Source: Candidatus Nitrosopumilus sp.
Lineage (GTDB): Archaea > Thermoproteota > Nitrososphaeria > Nitrososphaerales > Nitrosopumilaceae
DNA: 8,072 nucleotides
Assembly (NCBI GenBank): GCA_022758935.1
Contig: JAEMQG010000042.1
Coordinates: forward strand, 1 to 8,072
Direction: 5' to 3'
A model generated the notes under the pieces. The model saw nothing but the letters and a program-made list of their open reading frames with translations. It was not told the DNA's origin and searched no databases. Both the position numbers and the translations under genes were made by a program. Every line of letters begins with the position of its first letter. The first letter of the stretch is position 1. Shown here piece by piece: positions 1-6,810 of the stretch.

Positions 1-2397
1 GGCTTTACTACCAAAGTAATTCCCCTTGAAGGCTTGAAATTTAATATAAAGAATCCTAGTGGAAAAATAATATCCACAGGTAGTTTGTATCCTACAAATG
101 GAAAATTTTCTACAAGTGTGTTTCTTACTACAGTGAATCCTGCTTATGGAAAATACCAGATAATTGGCGAGTATTTTGATAAATCCACACTTGCATCTTT
201 TGAAGTGCTTAAAGACATCAAAGAAGAAAAAGCAATATCCCTGTGGACAGATAAAGATGCATATGGTTTAGGTGAAACTGTTACAATTACTGGCAGATTG
301 AACAATTTGTGGGTTTGCTTTATGGATTTAGAAATTATTCAGACCAAAAATGGAGCACATGCTACAAGGACATCAGATTACACTGATTCTGGATTTACAA
401 TTTCAGATATAATAAAAATCTCTGGTGATGGCTCCTTTGCATATTCTTTCAAAATACCTAACAGTGATGTTCGATTAGGTGATTACAAAATCTCTGTTTC
501 AAAAGATGTTGGTTCTGCATCAAAAATAATTCATGCCGTTACAAATGCTAGCCAATATGTCGCAAGTACTGATTCTCTCTCACTTTCAACAGATAAGTTG
601 ATTTATGATTTAGGTGACGTCATGACAATTAATGGTTTTATTGTAAATCCTGTTACTAGTTCAAGCCTTCTAACACCATCAGTAAATATTTCAATATCTC
701 ATGAAGATGGTAGCCCATTAAAGATTATCGGCGTGGATAAAATGGGTAAAGCTAAAACTAGAGAGAAAAATGGAATAATTGTTGCATACGAATTTACTGC
801 AATACCTGAATCTTCTGGAAGATTTTCAGTTCAAACAAGTATCCCACAAAATGCCTTTACTGAAGGATCTTATGTACTAAAAGCAGAATATCGTGGACTT
901 ACAAAAACCACCACTATTGGAATTGTAGATCCTTTGAAATTAACTGATGGTGCATTACTTACTTTGAATAAACAAGTTTATGGTTTAGGTGAAACTATTT
1001 CTTTGACTGGATTACTTCCTCCAACCGGTGAACACTCAGTAAAAATTTCTCTTACAAAACCTGATGGTAGTACAACTGATTCTGGTGCTACTATTTATAA
1101 TCAGCGATTTTCTTGGTCTTGGATTACTCCTATTACTGAAAAACCTCTGGCTATAAAACTAGATGACCGTTCAATATCTACAACCAATTACGGAATTTAC
1201 AAAATTCATGTCTCTACTGCTTCTGCTGGCAAAGACGTTTTCTTCAAAGTTTCGTCTGACCCTGAAAATGACTCTTTATCTTTGGTTCCACTATACGTCT
1301 CTACTGAAAAATCACTATACAAAGCTGGAGAAAAATTAAAGGTGATTGGCACTATCATTAAAAGAAAACAAGGTTCTGAGGGGTTGGTAATTCCAGAAAG
1401 AGTTACAATAAAAATTATTGACGGTAAAACTCCCTTTAAACAAATCCATGAAGCATCTGTTTATCCTGATCAGGGTGGAAATTTCCAGAGCTTATTTGAA
1501 TTACCACCAACTATTTTCATTGAAGGCCAATACAAAGTAAAAGCATTGTATTCAGGCAAACAAACTGAATCTACATTCACTGTTGCAAATGATTTCTCTT
1601 TTAGATCTGATGAAAAGTTATCTCTTTTACTTGCTACTGATAAATCTGAATATTATCCGGGTGATCTGGTAACTATATCTGGAAAACCAAACAAGCTAAT
1701 TTATCTTGAAAAATTTGATGTTAGTGTAATTCAGAAAAAAGATGGTGAAATAACATGTGGTTCATTTTACTGCGGTACACATTTAGGCCCTGTTACTACT
1801 ATTAGACCTAGTTCTTCTGGTTCATTTTCACACCAATTTCAAATACCTGTCTCTCCCTCAAGTTTGGGTGCATACGAAATTACTGTGGATGCTGGTTTTG
1901 AAACTAAATCTTTGATGTTCAATGTAGTAGAGAGACCTATTGTCTCAGAATCTGAAAAATCACCTTTAACTATTATTGAAAAAGTCAACAGAATCTTGGA
2001 AGATAAAATATCTATTATTACAAACGGAAAAACCATAGATGGTAATCAGGTATTGCCACGTGTGCTTTCTGGTTCATTACTTACTGCAAAAGTTGATCAA
2101 TCAAGTGTAAATCTCAGAGTTAGTTCTGAATCTGGAATATGTGTTATTGGTCCTGAGGAAAATTGTCTTGTAAAAAATTCTACTAGAGAACCAGGACAAA
2201 TCTATCAAGTTGTTTCAGTAGATGGAATTAATCTAAAAATTAGATACAGTGGTCCTGACGTATACCTTGAGAAATTTGACATCCTTCCAGAATCATCTTC
2301 AGAATTTCTGCCTAATGTAAATTGGAATGTAGATGTAATCAAAGATGATCAAGCATCTAGATTCTACTATAAAATTAACTACAAAATACTAGAGTAA
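1..2397 (+). CDS. Large extracellular protein with Ig-like repeats (5' end outside window)
   Basis: The frame is open from base 1 and the residues before the first possible start (TTG at 34) continue a beta-rich domain, so I read this as the C-terminal 798 codons of a longer gene. It contains five copies of a motif of the form [TL]-[DEN]-K-x2-Y-x-[LAP]-G-[DE]-x3-[IV]-x-G, with the tyrosine codons at 262, 604, 979, 1318 and 1651, giving units of 111-125 residues. Each unit ends in a pattern like G-x-F-x3-F-x-[IT]-P, then G-x-Y-x-[IV], then a hydrophobic strand. The first ~70 residues are the tail of a sixth unit. This resembles Ig-like or MG2-like beta-sandwich repeats of archaeal surface proteins. 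The last ~150 residues form a different domain. There is no C-terminal membrane helix or PEFG-type sorting tail. Two close cysteine pairs (about 1756/1771 and 2131/2155) could form disulfides outside the cell. The ligand or role (adhesion, cell-envelope layer) is unknown. Confidence 0.8.
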   Translation, partial: GFTTKVIPLEGLKFNIKNPSGKIISTGSLYPTNGKFSTSVFLTTVNPAYGKYQIIGEYFDKSTLASFEVLKDIKEEKAISLWTDKDAYGLGETVTITGRLNNLWVCFMDLEIIQTKNGAHATRTSDYTDSGFTISDIIKISGDGSFAYSFKIPNSDVRLGDYKISVSKDVGSASKIIHAVTNASQYVASTDSLSLSTDKLIYDLGDVMTINGFIVNPVTSSSLLTPSVNISISHEDGSPLKIIGVDKMGKAKTREKNGIIVAYEFTAIPESSGRFSVQTSIPQNAFTEGSYVLKAEYRGLTKTTTIGIVDPLKLTDGALLTLNKQVYGLGETISLTGLLPPTGEHSVKISLTKPDGSTTDSGATIYNQRFSWSWITPITEKPLAIKLDDRSISTTNYGIYKIHVSTASAGKDVFFKVSSDPENDSLSLVPLYVSTEKSLYKAGEKLKVIGTIIKRKQGSEGLVIPERVTIKIIDGKTPFKQIHEASVYPDQGGNFQSLFELPPTIFIEGQYKVKALYSGKQTESTFTVANDFSFRSDEKLSLLLATDKSEYYPGDLVTISGKPNKLIYLEKFDVSVIQKKDGEITCGSFYCGTHLGPVTTIRPSSSGSFSHQFQIPVSPSSLGAYEITVDAGFETKSLMFNVVERPIVSESEKSPLTIIEKVNRILEDKISIITNGKTIDGNQVLPRVLSGSLLTAKVDQSSVNLRVSSESGICVIGPEENCLVKNSTREPGQIYQVVSVDGINLKIRYSGPDVYLEKFDILPESSSEFLPNVNWNVDVIKDDQASRFYYKINYKILE
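262..996 (+). repeat. 18-base exact direct repeat inside Ig-like units 1 and 3
   Basis: The 18 bases TATGGTTTAGGTGAAACT occur at 262-279 and again at 979-996, 717 bases (239 codons) apart and in the same frame. They encode the Tyr-Gly-Leu-Gly-Glu-Thr core of the Ig-like motif. A diverged copy (TATGATTTAGGTGACG) sits at 604-619 in unit 2. Nucleotide identity here supports origin of the units by internal duplication. The units are otherwise well diverged. Confidence 0.75.
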
Positions 2398-2430
2398 GTT
2401 CAAAATACCATTCATTTCATAACTAAACAG

Positions 2431-2925
2431 ATGAATCTTCAGGTTTTGATGTTTTACCAGGATGATCCAAAAAAATGCACCGCGGCAAAAATGGTTAAAT
2501 TTGGAATTGCAAAAAATATCAAAAAAATAGGAAATAAAGGACTTGTCTTAGATCCTTTTTCTGAAAAAACTCTTTTACCTAAAGACAAATCTTTGATAAA
2601 TTCTATAGTTGGAATTGATTGCTCTTGGAATCTTGTAGACCAGGCATTTTCCAAAAAATTCAGTGGCATCAAAAGAAAATTACCTCCTCTATTAGCTGGC
2701 AATCCCGTTAATTATGCAAAACTCAATAAACTTACTACTGCAGAAGCACTATCAGCATCATTATTTATTTTAGGTTTTAGAGATGAGGCACTTGCAATAC
2801 TTGATAAATTCAAGTGGGGGCATACTTTTTACGAATTAAATCAAAACCTTTTGGATGAATATTCTAAATTAGAATCTGAAGATCAAATTGATGTTATTCT
2901 AAAAGAATATGGCTTGTCCTATTAG
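2431..2925 (+). CDS. tsr3: 16S rRNA aminocarboxypropyltransferase Tsr3 (DUF367 family)
   Basis: This gene encodes the archaeal counterpart of Tsr3, which transfers the 3-amino-3-carboxypropyl group of S-adenosylmethionine to a uridine-derived base in small-subunit rRNA (helix 31 region) late in ribosome maturation. The 164-residue length matches archaeal members. Family landmarks are all present and in order: DPKKCT (12-17), DCSW (63-66), the RKLPPLLAGNPVNY stretch (82-95), LTTAEALSASL (101-111) and FKWG (127-130) followed by Asn137. The ATG at 2431 places the DDPKKC motif close to the N-terminus as in relatives; Met7 is a less likely start. There is no Shine-Dalgarno sequence. The gene starts 33 bases after the surface-protein stop. 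A weak A/T patch at 2401-2408 could be a TATA box for a leaderless transcript, but read-through from the gene before is equally possible. Confidence 0.93.
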   Translation: MNLQVLMFYQDDPKKCTAAKMVKFGIAKNIKKIGNKGLVLDPFSEKTLLPKDKSLINSIVGIDCSWNLVDQAFSKKFSGIKRKLPPLLAGNPVNYAKLNKLTTAEALSASLFILGFRDEALAILDKFKWGHTFYELNQNLLDEYSKLESEDQIDVILKEYGLSY

Positions 2926-5388
2926 TTAACGATGTCTTCTTTTCTTAATGTATATTGCAGTTATTACTATAATTGATATGGGTACGATTAACCATATCCA
3001 TTCAAAAGAATCATTTTTATTAAATTCTATATTGTTTTGATCTATTTCAGGTAGCACTACTTTGTTTTTCACTACTAAGAAACTCGTAGAATAGTAATCT
3101 GGTTTTAACACTGAATTGGAAATGGCAAATATTTTTAAATCTTTTGCACCCGTATCTAATCCCTCTGTTTTTTCTCCCGGAATCTTAATCATGGTGAAAT
3201 TTTTATCTACATTGATTAATTCTGATAATGTTGAATTTCTATTACCGTCTGTCAGAAAATAAAGGATTGAATCTGTCTGTGATGTTTCTACGTTTATCTC
3301 TAAATCTGTTCCTTTTTGAATGATGTTTGGTAAATTCACATTTATTATTTTTGGAAATTCTGTTTTTTCAAATTCTGACCAGTGTCCTAACTTGAAAGGA
3401 TATGTTTCATCATCAAAAGCGTTGACAATTATACTTCTTGATTCAGGTGAATATGTATTAAGATAAAATGGACCATTGCTAATCACTGCATGATTATGTA
3501 CTTTAATCCAATCTGATGACGCAGTATACCTACTATCAAAATAATTAAAATTTGTTTCAAATGATTCTAGTGATTTTGGAATGTATTTTTTTCCATTAAA
3601 CTCATTCAGATAACTTTGAATCATTTTAGCATCATTTGGAATTATTAAAGAAATCCAACTGATATTTTTATTAGTTGCACCGGATCTGGAAAATGATGCT
3701 TTTCCATCTATTACAGATTGTTCCATCGCAGCTGAAATTTCCCATGGTGTTGAACTCCATATTGCTGTCCAATCCGCAATTTCAGCTTCATCAAAGTGCC
3801 AATAATTCACATAAACATCAATTGTATCCTCATCAACAGGTTTGATTCCAATTATAGTTTGAACCGTCTGTGAAGCTATGGGTGTAAATTCTACATCAAA
3901 TGTCTTATCATTTTCATCTGTTTGTGTTCCCCATTCCATTGTAAAATACAATGAATATAAAATATCCTTCATATCCATTTTTTGACCATTATGCCAATTG
4001 CTAAATTTAAAATTAAATCTGACTTTACTTGTTGCTTGAGTTCCAGGTGGCACTTTTTTCCACTGTTGTTTCACTGGATCCCATATTATTGCATCATCTG
4101 GTAAATTTAATTTTCCATTGGGTCCTGCGGTCTCTACATCCCAATCTGCTCTGACTGGAAATGTTTTTCCTGTGAATGGATGTTTGAAAGTAATAGGATC
4201 TGAAATTATCCCCCAGATTTGTCTGCTGTATGTATCACTTAACCCCATTACTGGATTCCATGCTCCCTGATAGATCTCCTTAACCCCGATGACTAGTTCT
4301 TTATCATCACTTCTAGAATTAATTGGTGTGAATCTACTTGGAACCCCAGCTCCAAAATCATTAACTATTCCCTCCATTTTCTCATTTGCTACATACTGAT
4401 CAATTTTACTTGCTAGAAAAATTCTAACTGATTGATCAATTCCCTCTGCAACTGCATCTTGAATCAAAGATGCTCTTTGATCTTCTGACTGAAAATCACC
4501 ACTATAAATTTTTTGAGTTACGGTATCTAGGTATTCATTTTTGTAATTCCAATATGAAGGATTATTGAATCCAGGCATATTTGAAAACCATGGAGAATAC
4601 ATTTGAGATAATCCAACTGAATCATATTTTACAAATGCAGATCTACCCCAGCCCTCTGTGTATAGATTCCATTTCATTTCTGCAGGGTCTGAGCCGTACA
4701 CAATGACAAAAGCCTTGTTCAAATCTCCAAAATCTTTTTTTACTGTGAACCCTATTTTTTCTAATTCAGAAGCTAAAATCTCACCAATGGATTTTCTTAC
4801 AGGATCATCAGTTCTGATAAAAATTGTGATTTCAATTGGCTTGTAATTAATTTCCCATTGACCATTTGATTTTATTGCTCCTTTTTCTTTTAGTGCGTTT
4901 GAAATGATTTCTTCTGCCAATATTGGGTCGTATCTGAAATTGAATGTCTCTAATTGTTCTAATACGGTGATGTATTCTGGGTCTGAAGGACTATAGTAAG
5001 AGATCATGGGTGCACCGTAACCACCCATCAATTCATCAACAATCATTTTTCTATCTATTAGATAGTTTAACGCAAATCTTACATCTTTAATTGAAAATGG
5101 GTTGAATTCCTTTGATTCTGCTGGATTCACTAGTATGCTGTAAGATCCTCCAGTTGAATCAAACACCTCTAATCCTTCTCGTGATTTATGATTTTCTAAC
5201 CTGTCTGAGGAAATTCTATTGTAATAAATATCTAAATTACCATTTCTTACTTCTTCAAGTGCAGTATTTTCATCTAGATACTGAATAAACTTTACAGAAT
5301 CAAAAAACGTACTCTTTTCTGCAAATGAATCATTATGGATTAAAAATACGACTACAAGAGCTAGTATGAATACTAGCAATAATCTCAT
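2926..5388 (-). CDS. Family 5 extracellular solute-binding protein, membrane-anchored, with permuted domain order
   Basis: An 820-residue protein resembling the oligopeptide/nickel-type (SBP_bac_5) binding proteins of ABC transporters. Residues 1-23 form a signal peptide (MRLLL, a hydrophobic core, then SFA before Glu24) with no lipobox cysteine. A transmembrane helix (about 797-814) followed by KKRRHR anchors the C-terminus with the tail in the cytoplasm. Family landmarks are DVRFALNYLIDRKMIVDEL (102-120), YDPILAEEII (153-162), FKFSNWHNGQKMDMKDILYS (460-479), DEDTIDVYV (519-527) and SNGPFYL (637-643). In canonical members the WHDG-type and GPY-type segments come before the DxR-A-AIDR segment; here they come after it, with the apparent junction near 355-365. 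Residues ~680-775 look like a beta-sandwich stalk. No permease or ATPase gene is adjacent, so transport partners would be elsewhere. Peptides are the likely ligand by family; the actual substrate cannot be read from the sequence. Confidence 0.88.
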   Translation of the reverse strand: MRLLLVFILALVVVFLIHNDSFAEKSTFFDSVKFIQYLDENTALEEVRNGNLDIYYNRISSDRLENHKSREGLEVFDSTGGSYSILVNPAESKEFNPFSIKDVRFALNYLIDRKMIVDELMGGYGAPMISYYSPSDPEYITVLEQLETFNFRYDPILAEEIISNALKEKGAIKSNGQWEINYKPIEITIFIRTDDPVRKSIGEILASELEKIGFTVKKDFGDLNKAFVIVYGSDPAEMKWNLYTEGWGRSAFVKYDSVGLSQMYSPWFSNMPGFNNPSYWNYKNEYLDTVTQKIYSGDFQSEDQRASLIQDAVAEGIDQSVRIFLASKIDQYVANEKMEGIVNDFGAGVPSRFTPINSRSDDKELVIGVKEIYQGAWNPVMGLSDTYSRQIWGIISDPITFKHPFTGKTFPVRADWDVETAGPNGKLNLPDDAIIWDPVKQQWKKVPPGTQATSKVRFNFKFSNWHNGQKMDMKDILYSLYFTMEWGTQTDENDKTFDVEFTPIASQTVQTIIGIKPVDEDTIDVYVNYWHFDEAEIADWTAIWSSTPWEISAAMEQSVIDGKASFSRSGATNKNISWISLIIPNDAKMIQSYLNEFNGKKYIPKSLESFETNFNYFDSRYTASSDWIKVHNHAVISNGPFYLNTYSPESRSIIVNAFDDETYPFKLGHWSEFEKTEFPKIINVNLPNIIQKGTDLEINVETSQTDSILYFLTDGNRNSTLSELINVDKNFTMIKIPGEKTEGLDTGAKDLKIFAISNSVLKPDYYSTSFLVVKNKVVLPEIDQNNIEFNKNDSFEWIWLIVPISIIVITAIYIKKRRHR
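2935..2946 (+). terminator. T-rich tract just after tsr3
   Basis: The pyrimidine run TCTTCTTTTCTT begins nine bases after the tsr3 stop. Archaeal RNA polymerase often stops at T-rich tracts in the non-template strand without a hairpin, so this is a plausible end of the tsr3 transcript. The tract lies inside the opposing gene and is the complement of its Lys/Arg-rich last codons. Confidence 0.4.
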
Positions 5389-5409
5389 AATCGTTATTTA
5401 GTTTGGTTG

Positions 5410-5417
5410 TAATAAAA
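5410..5417 (-). promoter_or_regulatory. TATA-like box of the solute-binding protein gene
   Basis: On the minus strand TTTTATTA is centred about 26 bases before the ATG at 5388, preceded by a purine-rich BRE-like stretch (GAAATAAG). Archaeal TATA boxes lie about 26 bases before the transcript start, so transcription would begin at or next to the ATG, giving a leaderless mRNA. No Shine-Dalgarno sequence precedes the start. Confidence 0.5.
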
Positions 5418-5457
5418 CTTATTTCATAATAACCTCTTGATAATATCTCCTAAAACC

Positions 5458-5464
5458 TATATCA
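5458..5464 (+). promoter_or_regulatory. TATA-like box of the nuclease gene
   Basis: TATATCA, preceded by a BRE-like TAAAACC (5451-5457), is centred about 28 bases before the ATG at 5489. This predicts a leaderless or nearly leaderless transcript. The box lies about 45 bases from the TATA-like box of the divergent solute-binding protein gene, so the two promoters share the 100-base intergenic region without overlapping. Confidence 0.5.
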
Positions 5465-5488
5465 TCTTAATTACTAAAGAAAAATAAT

Positions 5489-6124
5489 ATGACATTTAAT
5501 CAAAATATGCTATCTGGACTAAATGGGGTTATTTCTGGTGGTATTTCTGTTGAGGATTTTACTGCAATTACAAAAATAAATACTGTTGAATCACAAAAAA
5601 TTCTAGATGGCTATATTAAAACTGAAATTGGAACAAAACAAGAAAACAAGTATTATTTTGAAGATGGTGATAAACTGAAAGCTGCGATTCAACTAATAAA
5701 AAATGGTGGCCCGCTGGATGAAATTTCAATTATGCTCAACTGGAAAGATTTTGAGGGGCTAGCTGCTGAAATTTTATACTCTAAAAACTTTGCAATTATA
5801 AAAAATCTAATTCTCACCAAACCTCGAATGGAAATTGATGTTATTGGTATACGATTAGGCATTGCTATGTTAATTGATTGTAAACATTGGAAACGTTACA
5901 GTTCTTCCACGTTATCTACTGCAGTGAAAAAACAGATTGCAAGGACAAAACATTACATTCTAAAAACTCCAGGTGCAATAGCGATACCTGTAATTGTGAC
6001 TTTATATCATGATAAGATTGATTTTATAGATAGAGTTCCGATAGTTCCAATTTTCCAATTTTCATCATTTATAGATGAATTTTATGGTAACCTTGATCAA
6101 ATGAACACTATTGGAACAAAATAG
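5489..6124 (+). CDS. Predicted Mrr-like PD-(D/E)XK nuclease with N-terminal helical domain
   Basis: A 211-residue protein with a restriction-endonuclease-like core in its C-terminal part. The candidate active site is a helix acid (Glu89 or Glu94 in FEGLAAEIL), Asp117 in EIDVIG, and Asp130-x-Lys132 in IDCKHWKR, followed by Gln149 in a helix. This order of E, D and (D/E)xK followed by an aromatic residue matches Mrr/Holliday-resolvase-like nucleases. Residues ~15-80 look like a winged-helix or other small helical DNA-binding domain. The C-terminal VPIVPIFQFSSFIDEF resembles the closing strand and helix of archaeal relatives. No methyltransferase, helicase or toxin partner is nearby, so it may be a stand-alone repair or DNA-processing enzyme rather than part of a restriction system. 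Start: ATG at 5489, no Shine-Dalgarno, TATA-like box at the right distance. The fold call is fairly firm; the role is not. Confidence 0.75.
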   Translation: MTFNQNMLSGLNGVISGGISVEDFTAITKINTVESQKILDGYIKTEIGTKQENKYYFEDGDKLKAAIQLIKNGGPLDEISIMLNWKDFEGLAAEILYSKNFAIIKNLILTKPRMEIDVIGIRLGIAMLIDCKHWKRYSSSTLSTAVKKQIARTKHYILKTPGAIAIPVIVTLYHDKIDFIDRVPIVPIFQFSSFIDEFYGNLDQMNTIGTK

Positions 6125-6168
6125 ACACATTAGTAAAAATCAAACATATGAACATAGACGAAATGGCT

Positions 6169-6180
6169 TTATCATGATAA
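6169..6180. repeat. 12-bp perfect palindrome TTATCATGATAA
   Basis: A perfect 12-bp dyad lies 45 bases after the nuclease gene. Its 10-bp core TATCATGATA also occurs at 6005-6014, inside the 3' part of the nuclease gene. The palindrome is too short and AT-rich for a strong RNA hairpin. A protein site is possible but not supported by position relative to a promoter. Confidence 0.4.
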
Positions 6181-6217
6181 TAGAATTTAGTGCCAATTTG
6201 TTTAGGAAGACAGAAAG

Positions 6218-6228
6218 TGTTTAGTTTT
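6218..6228 (+). terminator. Weak T-rich end signal after the nuclease gene
   Basis: Past the nuclease stop, the 125 bases up to the convergent gene contain no convincing reading frame. The only T-rich stretch on this strand is GTTTAGTTTTA, about 95 bases after the stop. It may end the nuclease transcript, but the signal is weak. Confidence 0.2.
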
Positions 6229-6237
6229 ATCGCATAT

Positions 6238-6244
6238 AAAAAAA
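6238..6244 (-). terminator. T7 tract after the 124-residue gene
   Basis: On the minus strand a run of seven T begins six bases after the TAA stop of the 6250-6624 gene (CCTTTTTTTATA). This is a typical hairpin-less archaeal termination signal and supports the minus strand as the coding strand here. Confidence 0.5.
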
Positions 6245-6249
6245 GGAAA

Positions 6250-6624
6250 TTATTTTAGTCGTTTATAAATTTCTTTGAATTCCTCTGCAAGTGTGTATGA
6301 GAGATTCAAAAGATGCACCAATTGGTTCATCTTAGTTTTATCTCGTGAGAGCTGTCGTAGAATGACTAATGCTCTTTGGGGAGAATCTATTAACAAATCC
6401 ATTTCTCCAGACCAAGTCTTGAATGCCTCATTTACATCCAAACAGAAATTCAATATGAATTGCTCAGAATTGACTAATTGCACATTAGATTTCGGTGTTC
6501 TTAAAAGCACCTCAGATAATTCACGAAACTCTTGTCTTCTATCTATCAGTAACATCTCCAGTGCTCGTATTATGTTTTCATCATCCTGTCCTATCTTTTT
6601 TATTAGATACACACTAACACTCAT
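6250..6624 (-). CDS. Hypothetical helical protein, 124 residues
   Basis: I do not recognise this protein. It is soluble, charged and predicted almost all helical, with heptad-like leucine spacing in residues 18-42 (IIRALEMLLIDRR then ELSEVLL) and near the C-terminus (LVHLLNLSYTLAEEFKEIYK). There is one cysteine and no signal peptide or membrane segment. A competing frame on the plus strand covers nearly the same bases, but it is rich in Ser and Cys and has no promoter. The minus frame has normal archaeal composition, a TATA-like box 26 bases before its ATG, and a T7 terminator right after its stop. It is divergent from the 84-residue gene and convergent with the nuclease gene. A dimeric helical adaptor or regulator is conceivable, but nothing in the sequence proves it. 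Confidence 0.68.
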   Translation of the reverse strand: MSVSVYLIKKIGQDDENIIRALEMLLIDRRQEFRELSEVLLRTPKSNVQLVNSEQFILNFCLDVNEAFKTWSGEMDLLIDSPQRALVILRQLSRDKTKMNQLVHLLNLSYTLAEEFKEIYKRLK

Positions 6625-6646
6625 AAAATAATATATTCATCTAGAA

Positions 6647-6653
6647 AGATAAG
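6647..6653 (-). promoter_or_regulatory. TATA-like box of the 124-residue gene
   Basis: On the minus strand CTTATCT is centred 26 bases before the ATG at 6624, which would give a leaderless transcript. The BRE region is not well matched, so this is tentative. An AT-rich stretch closer to the ATG (TATATTATTTT) is too near to serve. Confidence 0.35.
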
Positions 6654-6685
6654 TCCATCTCTCATAATATTGAATATTCGTCATA

Positions 6686-6699
6686 TTTTTTTAAAAAAA
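6686..6699. repeat. T7A7 tract and adjacent 9-bp tandem repeat in divergent promoter region
   Basis: Seven T followed by seven A form a perfect 14-bp palindrome in the middle of the 226-base divergent region. Ten bases on, at 6709-6726, CGTTAAAAA is followed directly by CATTAAAAA. These A-tracts make the region unusually stiff or bent and could disfavour chromatin protein binding. They are too far from either TATA-like box to be core promoter elements. Confidence 0.5.
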
Positions 6700-6764
6700 G
6701 TAAACAAACGTTAAAAACATTAAAAAATATTCAAGTGATTATAATTACTAATGTTGGACTTTTA

Positions 6765-6776
6765 TTTTGTACAAAA
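6765..6776. promoter_or_regulatory. 12-bp palindrome TTTTGTACAAAA, candidate operator
   Basis: A perfect dyad with a GTAC centre lies 35 bases before the TATA-like box of the 84-residue gene and 75 bases before its ATG. Position and symmetry fit a binding site for a dimeric activator or regulator. It is a single copy and no regulator gene is identified nearby. Confidence 0.35.
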
Positions 6777-6810
6777 ATTTGAATTATTTTTAACGAATTT
6801 AAAGAAATCA

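Noticed and set aside
1839..2036. Minus-strand 65-codon frame within the surface-protein gene
   Set aside because: It lies wholly inside a clearly coding, repeat-containing frame, and I see no promoter, conserved motif or separate composition for it.
2398..2430. Possible independent promoter and terminator between the surface-protein gene and tsr3
   Set aside because: Only a weak A/T patch (2401-2408) and scattered T-rich bases are present in 33 bases, so neither is listed as a feature.
2454..2702. Minus-strand 82-codon frame antisense to tsr3
   Set aside because: The plus frame carries all Tsr3 motifs; the antisense frame shows only the complement of that conserved sequence.
4658..4846. 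Plus-strand 62-codon frame inside the solute-binding protein gene
   Set aside because: It is antisense to well-conserved residues (about 181-243) and has no start signals.
5419..5432. Small inverted repeat TTATT/AATAA beside the binding-protein promoter
   Set aside because: Five-base AT-only arms are expected by chance in this composition.
6148..6177. Nine-codon frame (MNIDEMALS) after the nuclease gene
   Set aside because: It is too short, lacks a promoter, and its end coincides with the palindrome at 6169-6180.
6275..6631. Plus-strand 118-codon frame overlapping the 124-residue gene
   Set aside because: It is rich in Ser, Cys and Asn, has no TATA-like box, and its start lies inside the opposing gene. 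The minus frame has better composition, promoter spacing and terminator.
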